From the NCBI RefSeq assembly GCF_001865245.1, contig NZ_MKXB01000107.1, positions 1 to 42,271 on the forward strand: a stretch of DNA of 42,271 bases, in the 5' to 3' direction. The notes beneath the pieces are model-generated. The model was not told the origin of the DNA, did not search any database, and saw nothing but the letters and a program-made list of their open reading frames with translations. Within the stretch, counting starts at the first letter, position 1. Each line of letters opens with the position of its first letter. The translations under genes were made by a program, and so were the position numbers. The DNA is from Streptomyces sp. CC53 (GTDB lineage: Bacteria > Actinomycetota > Actinomycetes > Streptomycetales > Streptomycetaceae). Of this stretch, positions 7,994 through 15,009 are shown piece after piece.

Positions 7994-9097
7994 TCAGGCA
8001 GTGAGCCAGTCGTACAGCCGCCGCTCGCAGTGGGTGATCCGGTCGACGGCCACGTGCTCGTCCCGCTTGTGCGCGAAGAGCGCGTCTCCGGGCCCGTAGT
8101 TGACGGCGGGCACGCCGAGGGCGCTGAAGCGGGACACGTCGGTCCAGCCGAACTTGGGCTGGGCCGTGCCGCCGACCGCCTCCATGAAGGCGGCGGCCGC
8201 CGGGTGCGACAGGCCGGGCAGGGCGCCGCCGGTGTGGTCGTCCACGACGAACTCGTCGACCCCGCAGTCGGCGAAGACCTCCCGCACGTGCTTCTCTGCC
8301 TCCTCCTTGCTGCGGTCGGGGGCGTAGCGGTAGTTCACGACGACGGTGCACGCGTCGGGGATCACGTTGGTGGCCACGCCGCCCTCGATGCCGACGGCGT
8401 TGAGGCCCTCGCGGTACTCCAGGCCGTCGATCAGGGGGCGGCGCGGCTCGTACGCGGCGAGCCGGGCCAGCACGGGCGCGGCGGCGTGGATGGCGTTGGC
8501 GCCCATCCAGGAGCGGGCGGAGTGGGCGCGCTCGCCGGTCATCCTGAGGTGGACGCGCAGGGTGCCCTGGCAGCCGCCCTCGACCTGGCCGTCGGTGGGC
8601 TCCAGGAGGACGGCGAAGTCGCCTTCGAGCCAGTCGGGGTGGGCGGCGGCCACATGCCCGAGGCCGTTGAGGTGCGCCGCGACCTCCTCGTTGTCGTAGA
8701 AGACGAACGTCAGGTCGCGGTTGGGTTCGGGGACGGTCGCGGCGATGCGCAGCTGGACGGCCACGCCGGACTTCATGTCGGAGGTGCCGCAGCCCCACAG
8801 GACGCCGTCGGCGTCCAGCCGGGACGGGACGTTGTCGGCGATGGGCACCGTGTCGATGTGGCCGGCGAGGATGACCCGCTGGGCCCGGCCGAGGCGGGTG
8901 CGGGCCACGACGTTGTTGCCGTACCGGTCGACGGTGAGGTGCGGGAGGGTCCGCAGGGCCTGCTCGATCGCGTCCGCGAGGGGTTTCTCGGTGCCGCTGA
9001 CGGAGGGGAAGTCGACCAGTGCGGCGGTCAGCGCGGGGCCGTCCTGCTTCAGGTCGAGAGCCGTGTACGGGGGCGCTTCGGGCGTGGAGTCAGGCAT
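7994..9097 (-). CDS. dapE: Succinyl-diaminopimelate desuccinylase
   Basis: A 367-residue M20-family metallohydrolase of the actinobacterial DapE type. It hydrolyses N-succinyl-LL-2,6-diaminopimelate to succinate and LL-diaminopimelate in the succinylase branch of lysine/meso-DAP synthesis. Visible metal ligands and catalytic residues: His80 and Asp82 in GHIDTVP, bridging Asp107 in GTSDMKSG, and the catalytic Glu pair near 137 in YDNEEV; the final His lies in the AHKRDEHV segment. The ATG at 9097 has no ribosome binding site but is preceded by TAGGCT and 6 bases, the signature of a leaderless transcript. dapC, which makes the substrate of this enzyme, is 2.1 kb away. The gene diverges from the membrane protein gene at 9135. 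Confidence 0.95.
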   Translation of the reverse strand: MPDSTPEAPPYTALDLKQDGPALTAALVDFPSVSGTEKPLADAIEQALRTLPHLTVDRYGNNVVARTRLGRAQRVILAGHIDTVPIADNVPSRLDADGVLWGCGTSDMKSGVAVQLRIAATVPEPNRDLTFVFYDNEEVAAHLNGLGHVAAAHPDWLEGDFAVLLEPTDGQVEGGCQGTLRVHLRMTGERAHSARSWMGANAIHAAAPVLARLAAYEPRRPLIDGLEYREGLNAVGIEGGVATNVIPDACTVVVNYRYAPDRSKEEAEKHVREVFADCGVDEFVVDDHTGGALPGLSHPAAAAFMEAVGGTAQPKFGWTDVSRFSALGVPAVNYGPGDALFAHKRDEHVAVDRITHCERRLYDWLTA

Positions 9098-9134
9098 GTG
9101 CCGAGCCTATCCCGGCCCCTTGTACGGTGGGGCC
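9098..9134. promoter_or_regulatory. Divergent pair of leaderless promoters (dapE and the gene at 9135)
   Basis: Both genes start within 37 bp of each other and neither has a Shine-Dalgarno. Minus strand: TAGGCT, 6 bases (CGGCAC), then the dapE ATG. Plus strand: TACGGT, 6 bases (GGGGCC), then GTG. Each -10 box lies at the distance that puts the transcription start on or next to the start codon. The -35 regions must overlap each other or the opposite -10 box. Confidence 0.65.
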
Positions 9135-10199
9135 GTGTCCAAGTCCACCGCAGCTCCCGCGTCGCCCCCGCCTCCGGTCGCCCGTGCGTCCCGTGCGTCC
9201 CGACGTGCCCGGATCGCGGCCGGGTTCGCCGTGCTGCTCACCGTGGCCGGCTATGTGGCGGTGCGCTACGAGACGGGCGGCCGGGGGGCTCCGGGCTGTG
9301 TGGTGGGCAGCGGCAGCCACACGTACCGGTTCACGCCCGAACAGGCGTCGAACGCGGCGACGATCGCCGCGGTCGGCACGACCAAGGGGATGCCGGAGCG
9401 GGCGGTGACGATCGCGCTGGCGACGGCGCTGCAGGAGTCGGCGCTGCGCAACATCGACTACGGCGACCGGGACTCCCTGGGCCTGTTCCAGCAGCGGCCG
9501 TCCCAGGGGTGGGGCTCGGAGCGGCAGATCATGGACCCGGTGTACGCGTCGGCCATCTTCTACGACCGGCTGGCGGAGGTGCCGGGCTACTCGCGGCTCC
9601 CGCTGACGGTGGCGGCACAGAAGGTGCAGCGCAGCGGGTTCCCCCAGGCGTACGCGAAGCACGAACCCGATGCGGCGCTGCTGGCGGCGGCGCTGACGGG
9701 CCGCTCGCGGGCGTCGCTCACGTGCACGACGCTGCTGGGGTCGCGGACCGGTGACGCGGCGCAGGTGCGCGCGGAGCTGACGCGCTCGTTCGGTACGGAC
9801 CTGCTGGTGGAGGGCGCGGGCGGGGAGGACGGCCCGGACGACGGCAAGGGAGCGCCGGCCGGCGGCGGGTCCGCGGGGACCTCGGCTCCCGCGGAGGGCG
9901 CCGACGTCGTGACGGTGCCGGTCGGCCCGGTCCCCGGCTCGCCGGCGGACGAGGCGGCGGACCGGGAGGACACGGCGGGCGGCGGCGTGGCGCCCGCCGG
10001 TTCGCGGCGCGGCTGGGAGCTGGCCCAGTGGGCGGTGGCGCAGGCGGACGCGCTGCGGATCGAGGAGGTCTCGTACGCGGGGCGGGTGTGGAGCGCCCGG
10101 CTTCCGGCGCACGGCTGGCGGGAGGTGCCCGGGGGCGGGGACCAGCGGGGGGAGACGGACCGCGTGCGGATCCGGGTGGCGGCGCGCACGGCACGGTGA
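9135..10199 (+). CDS. Membrane-anchored protein with lysozyme/transglycosylase-like motifs
   Basis: A 354-residue protein starting at a leaderless GTG. Residues 1-26 are a Pro/Ser/Arg-rich cytoplasmic tail, 27-44 a single transmembrane helix (RIAAGFAVLLTVAGYVAV), and the rest extracytoplasmic. Residues about 62-200 contain ALQESALRN (Glu101-Ser102) followed by SLGLFQQRPSQGWG (114-127). This is the same order and spacing as the ES...GLMQ motifs of lytic transglycosylases, where the Glu is catalytic, so a peptidoglycan-cleaving lysozyme fold is plausible. After a disordered acidic linker (about 225-290) comes a small C-terminal domain of about 60 residues. Such proteins are often labelled hypothetical or, without visible support, heavy-metal transporter. 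The membrane anchor and motif pair are seen; the enzymatic role is inferred. Confidence 0.75.
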   Translation: MSKSTAAPASPPPPVARASRASRRARIAAGFAVLLTVAGYVAVRYETGGRGAPGCVVGSGSHTYRFTPEQASNAATIAAVGTTKGMPERAVTIALATALQESALRNIDYGDRDSLGLFQQRPSQGWGSERQIMDPVYASAIFYDRLAEVPGYSRLPLTVAAQKVQRSGFPQAYAKHEPDAALLAAALTGRSRASLTCTTLLGSRTGDAAQVRAELTRSFGTDLLVEGAGGEDGPDDGKGAPAGGGSAGTSAPAEGADVVTVPVGPVPGSPADEAADREDTAGGGVAPAGSRRGWELAQWAVAQADALRIEEVSYAGRVWSARLPAHGWREVPGGGDQRGETDRVRIRVAARTAR

Positions 10200-10588
10200 G
10201 CGCGCAGACCCTTTCCGCATCGTAGTCGACTCTGATCACAGAGTAATCACGCTGCTCTCGCACAGCATTCGGGCATCCTCCCGGCGGTACGCCTGGAAGA
10301 GCTAGCCGGGCCCGGGCCGCAGCCGCCCCCGCCCGGGGGGCCGCCCGTTCCCGCCGCCGCCCGCGAATTCGCTGCGGGAGCTGGGCAGTGACGGTTCCTC
10401 AGCATGCGGGAAAGCCCATTGTTTGCCCGGTTTTGGGCGGGGCCGAATACCGAGGGACCGCCCGGCGCATTGCCAACTCTTTACCTTGGCCCGCCGCAAC
10501 CTTCCCGGGCCTCCGAGCGGTTGTCACAGCGTCCGATCGTCGGACAGGCAGCACAGCCCACACGACTCTCCCTCGTCGAAGGAGCATC
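10200..10588. promoter_or_regulatory. 389-bp intergenic region with small hairpin and palindrome
   Basis: It begins with a 6-bp hairpin (ACTCTG-ATCA-CAGAGT, 10229-10244) shortly after the upstream stop codon, a weak terminator candidate. GTCCGATCGTCGGAC (10531-10545) is a 6-bp inverted repeat with a 3-nt centre, 44 bp before the next ATG; it could be an operator or a leader hairpin. An AT-richer stretch around 10470-10490 may hold the promoter, but no clear -10/-35 pair was seen. Confidence 0.4.
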
Positions 10589-11041
10589 ATGTCCCTCCCC
10601 CTGACCCGCCGGATCGCCAGTGCCGCGCTGCTCACCGCAGCGGGAGCTGCCTCCGTGGTCGGTGCGGCCGGCTCCGCGAGCGCCGTGGCCCTTCCCGAGA
10701 ACACCGACCTCGCAGGCGGCGTGACCGCCCTCGACACCGCCGCGGCGACCGACACGGTCGGCACCGCTTCGCAGGGCGTCACCGGCCTGGCCGGTGACGC
10801 GGGCAGCACGGTGACCGACAAGGCGGTCCCGGCCGCGACCGAGAAGGTCGGCGGAACCGCCAAGAAGACCGCCCCGGCCGCCCAGAAGGCCGCCGGCGAC
10901 GTCGCCCGCAGCGGCGGCGAGGCCGCGGGTGACGCCGCCGGCGCCACCACGGACGTCGCGGGCGAGACCGCCCCGGCCGAGCTGCCGGGCGGCGGCCTCG
11001 GCGGCGGCCTGCTCGGCGGCATGCCGGTCGGCGGGCTCTGA
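10589..11041 (+). CDS. Small secreted Ala/Gly-rich protein
   Basis: A 150-residue protein with a typical Sec signal peptide: TRR positive end, hydrophobic core ALLTAAGAASVVGAAG and a probable cleavage after SASA at about residue 31. The mature part is low-complexity, dominated by Ala, Thr, Lys, Asp and Gly (segments such as KKTAPAAQKAAGDVARSGGE), and ends in a Gly/Leu/Met-rich tail (GGGLGGGLLGGMPVGGL). No cysteine, chaplin repeat or enzymatic motif is present. The Ala/Lys-rich centre is likely helical and amphipathic, so a cell-wall or matrix component is possible, but this is inference. GAAGGAGC lies 5-7 bases before the ATG. The gene is monocistronic, ending at a very strong terminator. Confidence 0.8.
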   Translation: MSLPLTRRIASAALLTAAGAASVVGAAGSASAVALPENTDLAGGVTALDTAAATDTVGTASQGVTGLAGDAGSTVTDKAVPAATEKVGGTAKKTAPAAQKAAGDVARSGGEAAGDAAGATTDVAGETAPAELPGGGLGGGLLGGMPVGGL

Positions 11042-11123
11042 ACGGACCGGGCGCGCCCGCCCGCGACGGACGGGACGCCCGGAGCCGGGCGACCTGAGCG
11101 GGCACCACAGCCCGCCGCCCCTC

Positions 11124-11168
11124 CATGCGGAAGGCCCGGGGAGCACGCCTCCCCGGGCCTTCCGCATG
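11124..11168. terminator. Strong bidirectional terminator, 20-bp perfect stem
   Basis: Left arm 11124-11143 (CATGCGGAAGGCCCGGGGAG), 5-nt loop CACGC, perfect complementary arm 11149-11168. It lies between the convergent secreted-protein gene (+) and dapC (-), 14 bp after the dapC stop codon. Confidence 0.9.
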
Positions 11169-11182
11169 CGCGCTCGCCCCGG

Positions 11183-12277
11183 TCAGCCGAGCCGCTTGAC
11201 CGCCGCCTCGACCCGTTCATCCGTCGCCGTGAACGCGACCCGCACGAACCGCTCCCCCGCCGTGCCGTAGAAGTCGCCGGGCGCCACGAGGATGCCGCGC
11301 TCCGCGAGGTACCCCACCGTGTCCCAGCACGGCTCGTCGCGCGTGGCCCACAGGTAGAGGCTGGCCTCGCTGTGCTCGATGCGGAAGCCGTGCCCGACCA
11401 GAGCCGACCGCAGCACGGCGCGGCGGGCCGCGTACCGCTCCCGCTGCTCCCGCACGTGGTCGTCGTCGCCGAGCGCGGCGACCGTCGCCGCCTGCACCGG
11501 GGCGGGCGTCATCATGCCGCCGTGCTTGCGGATCTGCAGCAGCTCCCCCAGCACCGCCGCGTCGCCCGCGAGGAAGGCGGCGCGGTAGCCGGCCAGGTTG
11601 GACCGCTTCGACAGGGAGTGCACGGCCACGAGCCCGTCGTACGAGCCGCCGCATACGTCAGGGTGCAGCACGGAGACCGGGTCGGCCTCCCAGCCCAGCT
11701 CCAGGTAGCACTCGTCGCTGACGACCAGGACGCCGTGCCGCCGCGCCCACGCCACGATCCGGACCAGGTCCTCCTTCGGCAGCACCCGCCCGGTCGGGTT
11801 GGACGGCGAGTTCAGCCACAGCAGCTTCAGCCCCGCGGGGTCCAGCTCGGTCGGGTCGTCGTACACCACCGGCTCGGCCTGCGCGAGGCGGGCGCCCACC
11901 TCGTACGTCGGGTAGGCGAGCCGAGGGTAGGCCACCCGGTCGCCGGGGCCGAGCCCCAGCTGCGTCGGCAACCAGGCCACCAGTTCCTTGGAGCCGACCA
12001 CGGGGAGCACGTTCGGGTGCGCCACGTCCCGCGCGCCGAGCCGCCGCCCGCACCAGCCGGCGATGGCGTCGCGCAGGGCGGCCGTGCCCCACACCGTCGG
12101 GTAGCCGGGTGAGTCGGCGGCGTCCACGAGGGCGCGCCGGATCAGCTCCGGCACCGGGTCCACCGGGGTGCCGACGGACAGGTCGACGATCCCGTCGGGG
12201 TGCGCGGCGGCCGTCGCCTTGTACGGCTCAAGCTTGTCCCAGGGGAAGACGGGCAGGCGGGACGAGACTCCGGACAC
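11183..12277 (-). CDS. dapC: Succinyldiaminopimelate transaminase (class I/II aminotransferase)
   Basis: A 364-residue PLP-dependent aminotransferase. Lys224 in SLSKRSNLAGYR is the Schiff-base lysine; NSPSNPTG (156-163) and SDECY (187-191) are the classical cofactor-binding motifs. The sequence resembles actinobacterial DapC, which transfers an amino group from glutamate to N-succinyl-2-amino-6-ketopimelate in lysine/meso-DAP synthesis; some members also serve as glutamate-prephenate aminotransferase. The GTG at 12277 is the first start after an in-frame stop and has only a weak upstream purine stretch. The ferredoxin gene lies 131 bp upstream on the same strand, a pairing common in actinobacteria. 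dapE, the next step, is encoded 2.1 kb to the left. Confidence 0.92.
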   Translation of the reverse strand: MSGVSSRLPVFPWDKLEPYKATAAAHPDGIVDLSVGTPVDPVPELIRRALVDAADSPGYPTVWGTAALRDAIAGWCGRRLGARDVAHPNVLPVVGSKELVAWLPTQLGLGPGDRVAYPRLAYPTYEVGARLAQAEPVVYDDPTELDPAGLKLLWLNSPSNPTGRVLPKEDLVRIVAWARRHGVLVVSDECYLELGWEADPVSVLHPDVCGGSYDGLVAVHSLSKRSNLAGYRAAFLAGDAAVLGELLQIRKHGGMMTPAPVQAATVAALGDDDHVREQRERYAARRAVLRSALVGHGFRIEHSEASLYLWATRDEPCWDTVGYLAERGILVAPGDFYGTAGERFVRVAFTATDERVEAAVKRLG

Positions 12278-12408
12278 GGGTGGTGCTCACTTTCTCGTAC
12301 GGGCGGCGGCGGACACCGTCCGGCGCCGCGGGCGCACGGTCGCGAAACGCCTCGGCCCCGTACAGCGGGAGACCGTACGGGACCGAGGGCGATGAACAGG
12401 CGATCCGG

Positions 12409-12726
12409 TCAGCCCTGCGGCGGCAGGGCGGCGATGAACGGGTGGTCGCGCTCGATCAGGCCGAGCTTGGAAGCGCCACCGGGCGAGCCGAGCTCGTCGA
12501 AGAACTCGACGTTCGCCTTGTAGTAGTCCTTCCACTCCTCCGGCACGTCGTCCTCGTAGAAGATCGCCTCGACCGGGCAGACCGGCTCACAGGCCCCGCA
12601 GTCGACGCATTCGTCCGGGTGGATGTACAAGGACCTGCTGCCCTCGTAGATGCAGTCGACGGGGCACTCCTCGATGCACGCCTTGTCCTTCACGTCGACA
12701 CAAGGCTGCGCGATGACGTAGGTCAC
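12409..12726 (-). CDS. fdxA: 7Fe ferredoxin (3Fe-4S/4Fe-4S)
   Basis: A 105-residue bacterial-type ferredoxin. The cysteines follow the seven-iron pattern: Cys9, Cys17 and Cys50 for the [3Fe-4S] cluster, Cys21, Cys40, Cys43 and Cys46 for the [4Fe-4S] cluster, and a spare Cys25 (motifs CIEECPVDC and CVDCGACEPVCP). The C-terminal extension with EEWKDYYKANVEFF is typical of FdxA/FdxC of actinobacteria. It carries electrons in the cytoplasm; the partner is unknown. The GTG at 12726 has a perfect AGGAGG 9 bases upstream. It is followed on the same strand by dapC and diverges from the GNAT gene. Confidence 0.95.
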   Translation of the reverse strand: MTYVIAQPCVDVKDKACIEECPVDCIYEGSRSLYIHPDECVDCGACEPVCPVEAIFYEDDVPEEWKDYYKANVEFFDELGSPGGASKLGLIERDHPFIAALPPQG

Positions 12727-12790
12727 GCTGTCGTTCCTCCTTGGTAGGGCTGGCTCTGCGCGGGAGCGCGGCGTCGTCGATGCCCGCCCC

Positions 12791-12796
12791 TAGTAT
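12791..12796 (+). promoter_or_regulatory. -10 box of the GNAT acetyltransferase gene
   Basis: TAGTAT, 45 bp before the GTG start, close to the ideal -10 sequence. It lies in the 114-bp region shared with the divergent fdxA gene. AGGAGGGG at 12822-12829 is the ribosome binding site. Confidence 0.55.
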
Positions 12797-12840
12797 CTCC
12801 GTTCTTGGAGAGGATCCGTACAGGAGGGGCGCAGGCAGCT

Positions 12841-13830
12841 GTGGAATTCACTGCGGGCGGACGGCTCGACGTCCACATCACGCCCTCTGACGTGGGCAAA
12901 CGCATCTCGGTGCGCCGCCTGAGGAACGCCGACGACGGTGCGGGGACGTTCACGGACGCGGTCGGCGTTCTCACATCCTGGACCGGAGGTGTGCTGCTGA
13001 TCACACAGCGGACCGGGGAGACGGTCCGCATAGCGGAATCGTCCCTGGTCGCGGGCAAGGTCGTGCCCGCCGCGCCGGCCCGGCGAAGGGGCCCCGCCGC
13101 CGGGTTCGCGGAGCTGGCACGGGCCCAGGCGCGGGCCTGGCAGCCCCTGGAGAGCGAACCACTCGGAGAGTGGACGCTGCGCGCCGCGCACGGCTTCACC
13201 CGCAGGGCCAACTCGGTGCTGCCCCTCGGCGACCCGGGCCTGCCGCTCGACGACGCCCTCGGAAGCGTCCGGGCCTGGTATGCGCAGCGGGGCCTGCCCC
13301 CGTACGTCCAGGTGGCGACCGGGGCCGAGGGCACGCAGGAGGCGCTGTGCGCGGCCCTGGACGAGCGGGGCCTGCGGCGCGAGGTGACGGCGGAGGTCCG
13401 CGTCGCCGCCCTGGCACCGCTCGCGGACGTGGAGGTGGCGGCCGACGTGGCGGTGGCCCGCACGCCCGGCCCCGCGTGGCTGCGCCGCTACCACCGGGTC
13501 GGCGAGCCGGGCGGGCACGTGCTGCGGGTGCTGACCGCGGGCCCGTCGGTGTGGTTCGCGTCCGTGCCGGGCGAGGGCGGCGTCCCGGCCGCCATCGGGC
13601 GCTGCGTGGTGGACGGCCGCTGGGCCGGCCTGCTGGCGCTGGAGGTCGCCCCCGAGCGGCGCAGGCAGGGCCTGGCCACGGCTGTCACGGCGGCGCTCGC
13701 GGCGAAGGCGCTGGAGGAGGGCGCGTCGGCGGCCTGGCTCCAGGTCGAGTCGGACAACGACGCGGCACGGGCCCTGTACGCCGGGATGGGCTTCGCGGTC
13801 CACCACCACTACCACCACTTCCGCCTCTGA
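12841..13830 (+). CDS. GNAT family N-acetyltransferase with N-terminal SH3-like region
   Basis: A 329-residue protein. The C-terminal half is a GNAT domain: the acetyl-CoA pyrophosphate loop lies at about 270-282 (VAPERRRQGLATAV) and the following WLQVESDNDAARALYAGMGF is the characteristic last beta-alpha-beta unit. The first about 80 residues (RLDVHITPSDVGKRISVRRL) form a small beta-rich domain seen in a group of actinobacterial GNATs of unknown substrate (Rv0428c-like, from memory). The protein ends in a cluster of histidines (HHHYHHF). The GTG at 12841 has AGGAGGGG at a slightly long distance; an upstream TTG at 12805 lies at the expected transcription start and is unlikely. The acceptor substrate cannot be deduced. 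Confidence 0.85.
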   Translation: MEFTAGGRLDVHITPSDVGKRISVRRLRNADDGAGTFTDAVGVLTSWTGGVLLITQRTGETVRIAESSLVAGKVVPAAPARRRGPAAGFAELARAQARAWQPLESEPLGEWTLRAAHGFTRRANSVLPLGDPGLPLDDALGSVRAWYAQRGLPPYVQVATGAEGTQEALCAALDERGLRREVTAEVRVAALAPLADVEVAADVAVARTPGPAWLRRYHRVGEPGGHVLRVLTAGPSVWFASVPGEGGVPAAIGRCVVDGRWAGLLALEVAPERRRQGLATAVTAALAAKALEEGASAAWLQVESDNDAARALYAGMGFAVHHHYHHFRL

Positions 13831-13847
13831 CGGGGTACGTGAACCTT

Positions 13848-14690
13848 ATGCAGCGCAACGACAGCGACGACGGCGAGGACCGGAGGGCCCGGTTCGCGGC
13901 GGAGGCCAGGGAGGAACGGCCGGACCTGGCCGAGCTCTGCCTGCTGCTCTGCGCGGAGGCGGAGCCGGGCTTCGGCCGGGACCGGATGGACGCCGCCGAG
14001 ATCGAACTGGACCGGCTGGCCGGCCTCGTCCCTTACGGGGCGAAGAGCCCGCAGGACTGGGCGCGGGCGCTGGAACGGCTGCTGGGCGGCGGGCACGGCT
14101 TCCACGGCACGCCCGCGGACTACCGCCGCCTGGAGTCGTCCCTGCTGCACCAGGTGCTGCTGCGCCGCCGGGGGCTGCCCATCACGCTCTCGGTGGTGTG
14201 GATGGAGGTCGCGCGGCGGGCGGGGGCGCCGGTGTACGGGGTGGCGCTGCCGGGGCACTTCGTGGTCGGCTTCGGGGACCCGACCGAGCAGGTGCTGGCC
14301 GACCCGTTCGCCGGCGGGCGCCTCCTGACGGGCGCGGACACGGAACTGCTGGTGGCCGGTGCGACCGGGGAGCCCCTCGACCCTTCCGTGCTGCTGCCCG
14401 CGGACGTGCTGGACATCGTCCTGCGGATCCTGAACAACATCCGCGCCTGGGCGTCGGCCCGCCCCGAGCACTCGGCGGTCGCCCTGTGGGCCCTGGAGCT
14501 GGCGCTGCTGCTGCCCGCCCACCCGGCCCGGCTGCGCTACGAGAAGGGCCGGCTGCTGATCCAGCGGGGCGAGTTCCTGGCGGGCGCCGCGGAACTCGAC
14601 GCGTACGCCGATGTACTGGACGTGGTGGAGCCCGCCACGGCGGAGACCCTCCGCTCACAGGCGCGCGTGGCCCGCTCCCGCCTGAACTGA
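13848..14690 (+). CDS. SirB1/transglutaminase-like protein with TPR-like C-terminus
   Basis: A 280-residue protein of the SirB1 (transglutaminase-like superfamily, TPR) group. The core is at about 85-150: YRRLESSLLHQVLLRRRGLP, ITLSVVWMEVARRAGAPVYG and VALPGHFVVGFGD. The family keeps the Asn/Ser and His positions of transglutaminases but usually lacks a proven enzymatic role. The last about 100 residues are helical and TPR-like (LRYEKGRLLIQRGEFLAGAAELDAY). The start is uncertain: the ATG at 13848 is preceded by TACGTG and 6 bases, resembling a leaderless start, while a GTG at 13839 has only GGGG upstream. It follows the GNAT gene by 17 bp, so co-transcription is likely. Function unknown. Confidence 0.82.
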   Translation: MQRNDSDDGEDRRARFAAEAREERPDLAELCLLLCAEAEPGFGRDRMDAAEIELDRLAGLVPYGAKSPQDWARALERLLGGGHGFHGTPADYRRLESSLLHQVLLRRRGLPITLSVVWMEVARRAGAPVYGVALPGHFVVGFGDPTEQVLADPFAGGRLLTGADTELLVAGATGEPLDPSVLLPADVLDIVLRILNNIRAWASARPEHSAVALWALELALLLPAHPARLRYEKGRLLIQRGEFLAGAAELDAYADVLDVVEPATAETLRSQARVARSRLN

Positions 14691-14721
14691 GGCGTGCGGC
14701 GCCGGGCGGGGGCACCGCTGC

Positions 14722-15009
14722 TCAGCCGAGCGGGTTCCGCCGTACGGCGCCGACGAACGTCCCCCAAGCGGCGGCACCGAAGACGACGGCGGGGCCGGTC
14801 GGATTCTTGCTGTCCCGGACGGGGACGCGGACCGGGCGGGCGGAGTCGTCGACTTCAAGGCAGTTGCCCCCGTTGGGGTCGCTGTAGGTGGACTTGCGCC
14901 AGACGTCGCTGACTTCGAGGCAACTGCCGTTGTTGGAACCGCTGTAGCTCGACTTGCGCCACAAGGGCAGCATCGATGCGTCAGGGACGATGTGCCGACT
15001 TCGCTTCAT
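14722..15009 (-). CDS. DUF397 protein with duplicated N-terminal motif
   Basis: A 95-residue protein. A normal DUF397 protein of about 60-70 residues has one WxKSSYSxxxGxCVEV motif; here it occurs twice, WRKSSYSGSNNGSCLEVSD at about 18-36 and WRKSTYSDPNGGNCLEVDD at about 37-55, followed by the single usual second half (VRVPVRDSKNPTGPAVVF...W..F). DUF397 genes are almost always paired with an XRE/DUF5753 regulator in Streptomyces (BldB/WhiJ-type pairs), and one lies directly upstream, overlapping by 29 bp. Known pairs influence development or antibiotic production; the partner here is inferred to be that regulator. The duplication looks like a recent in-frame tandem copy of the first half. Confidence 0.88.
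   Translation of the reverse strand: MKRSRHIVPDASMLPLWRKSSYSGSNNGSCLEVSDVWRKSTYSDPNGGNCLEVDDSARPVRVPVRDSKNPTGPAVVFGAAAWGTFVGAVRRNPLG

Noticed and set aside
9135..10199. Annotation as heavy-metal transporter
   Set aside because: One membrane helix, no metal-binding CxxC or HMA motif; the visible motifs resemble a lysozyme fold.
10239..10250. CRP-like site in the direct repeat GTGAT...GTGAT on the minus strand
   Set aside because: The half-sites are direct, not inverted, and the spacing does not fit a CRP site.
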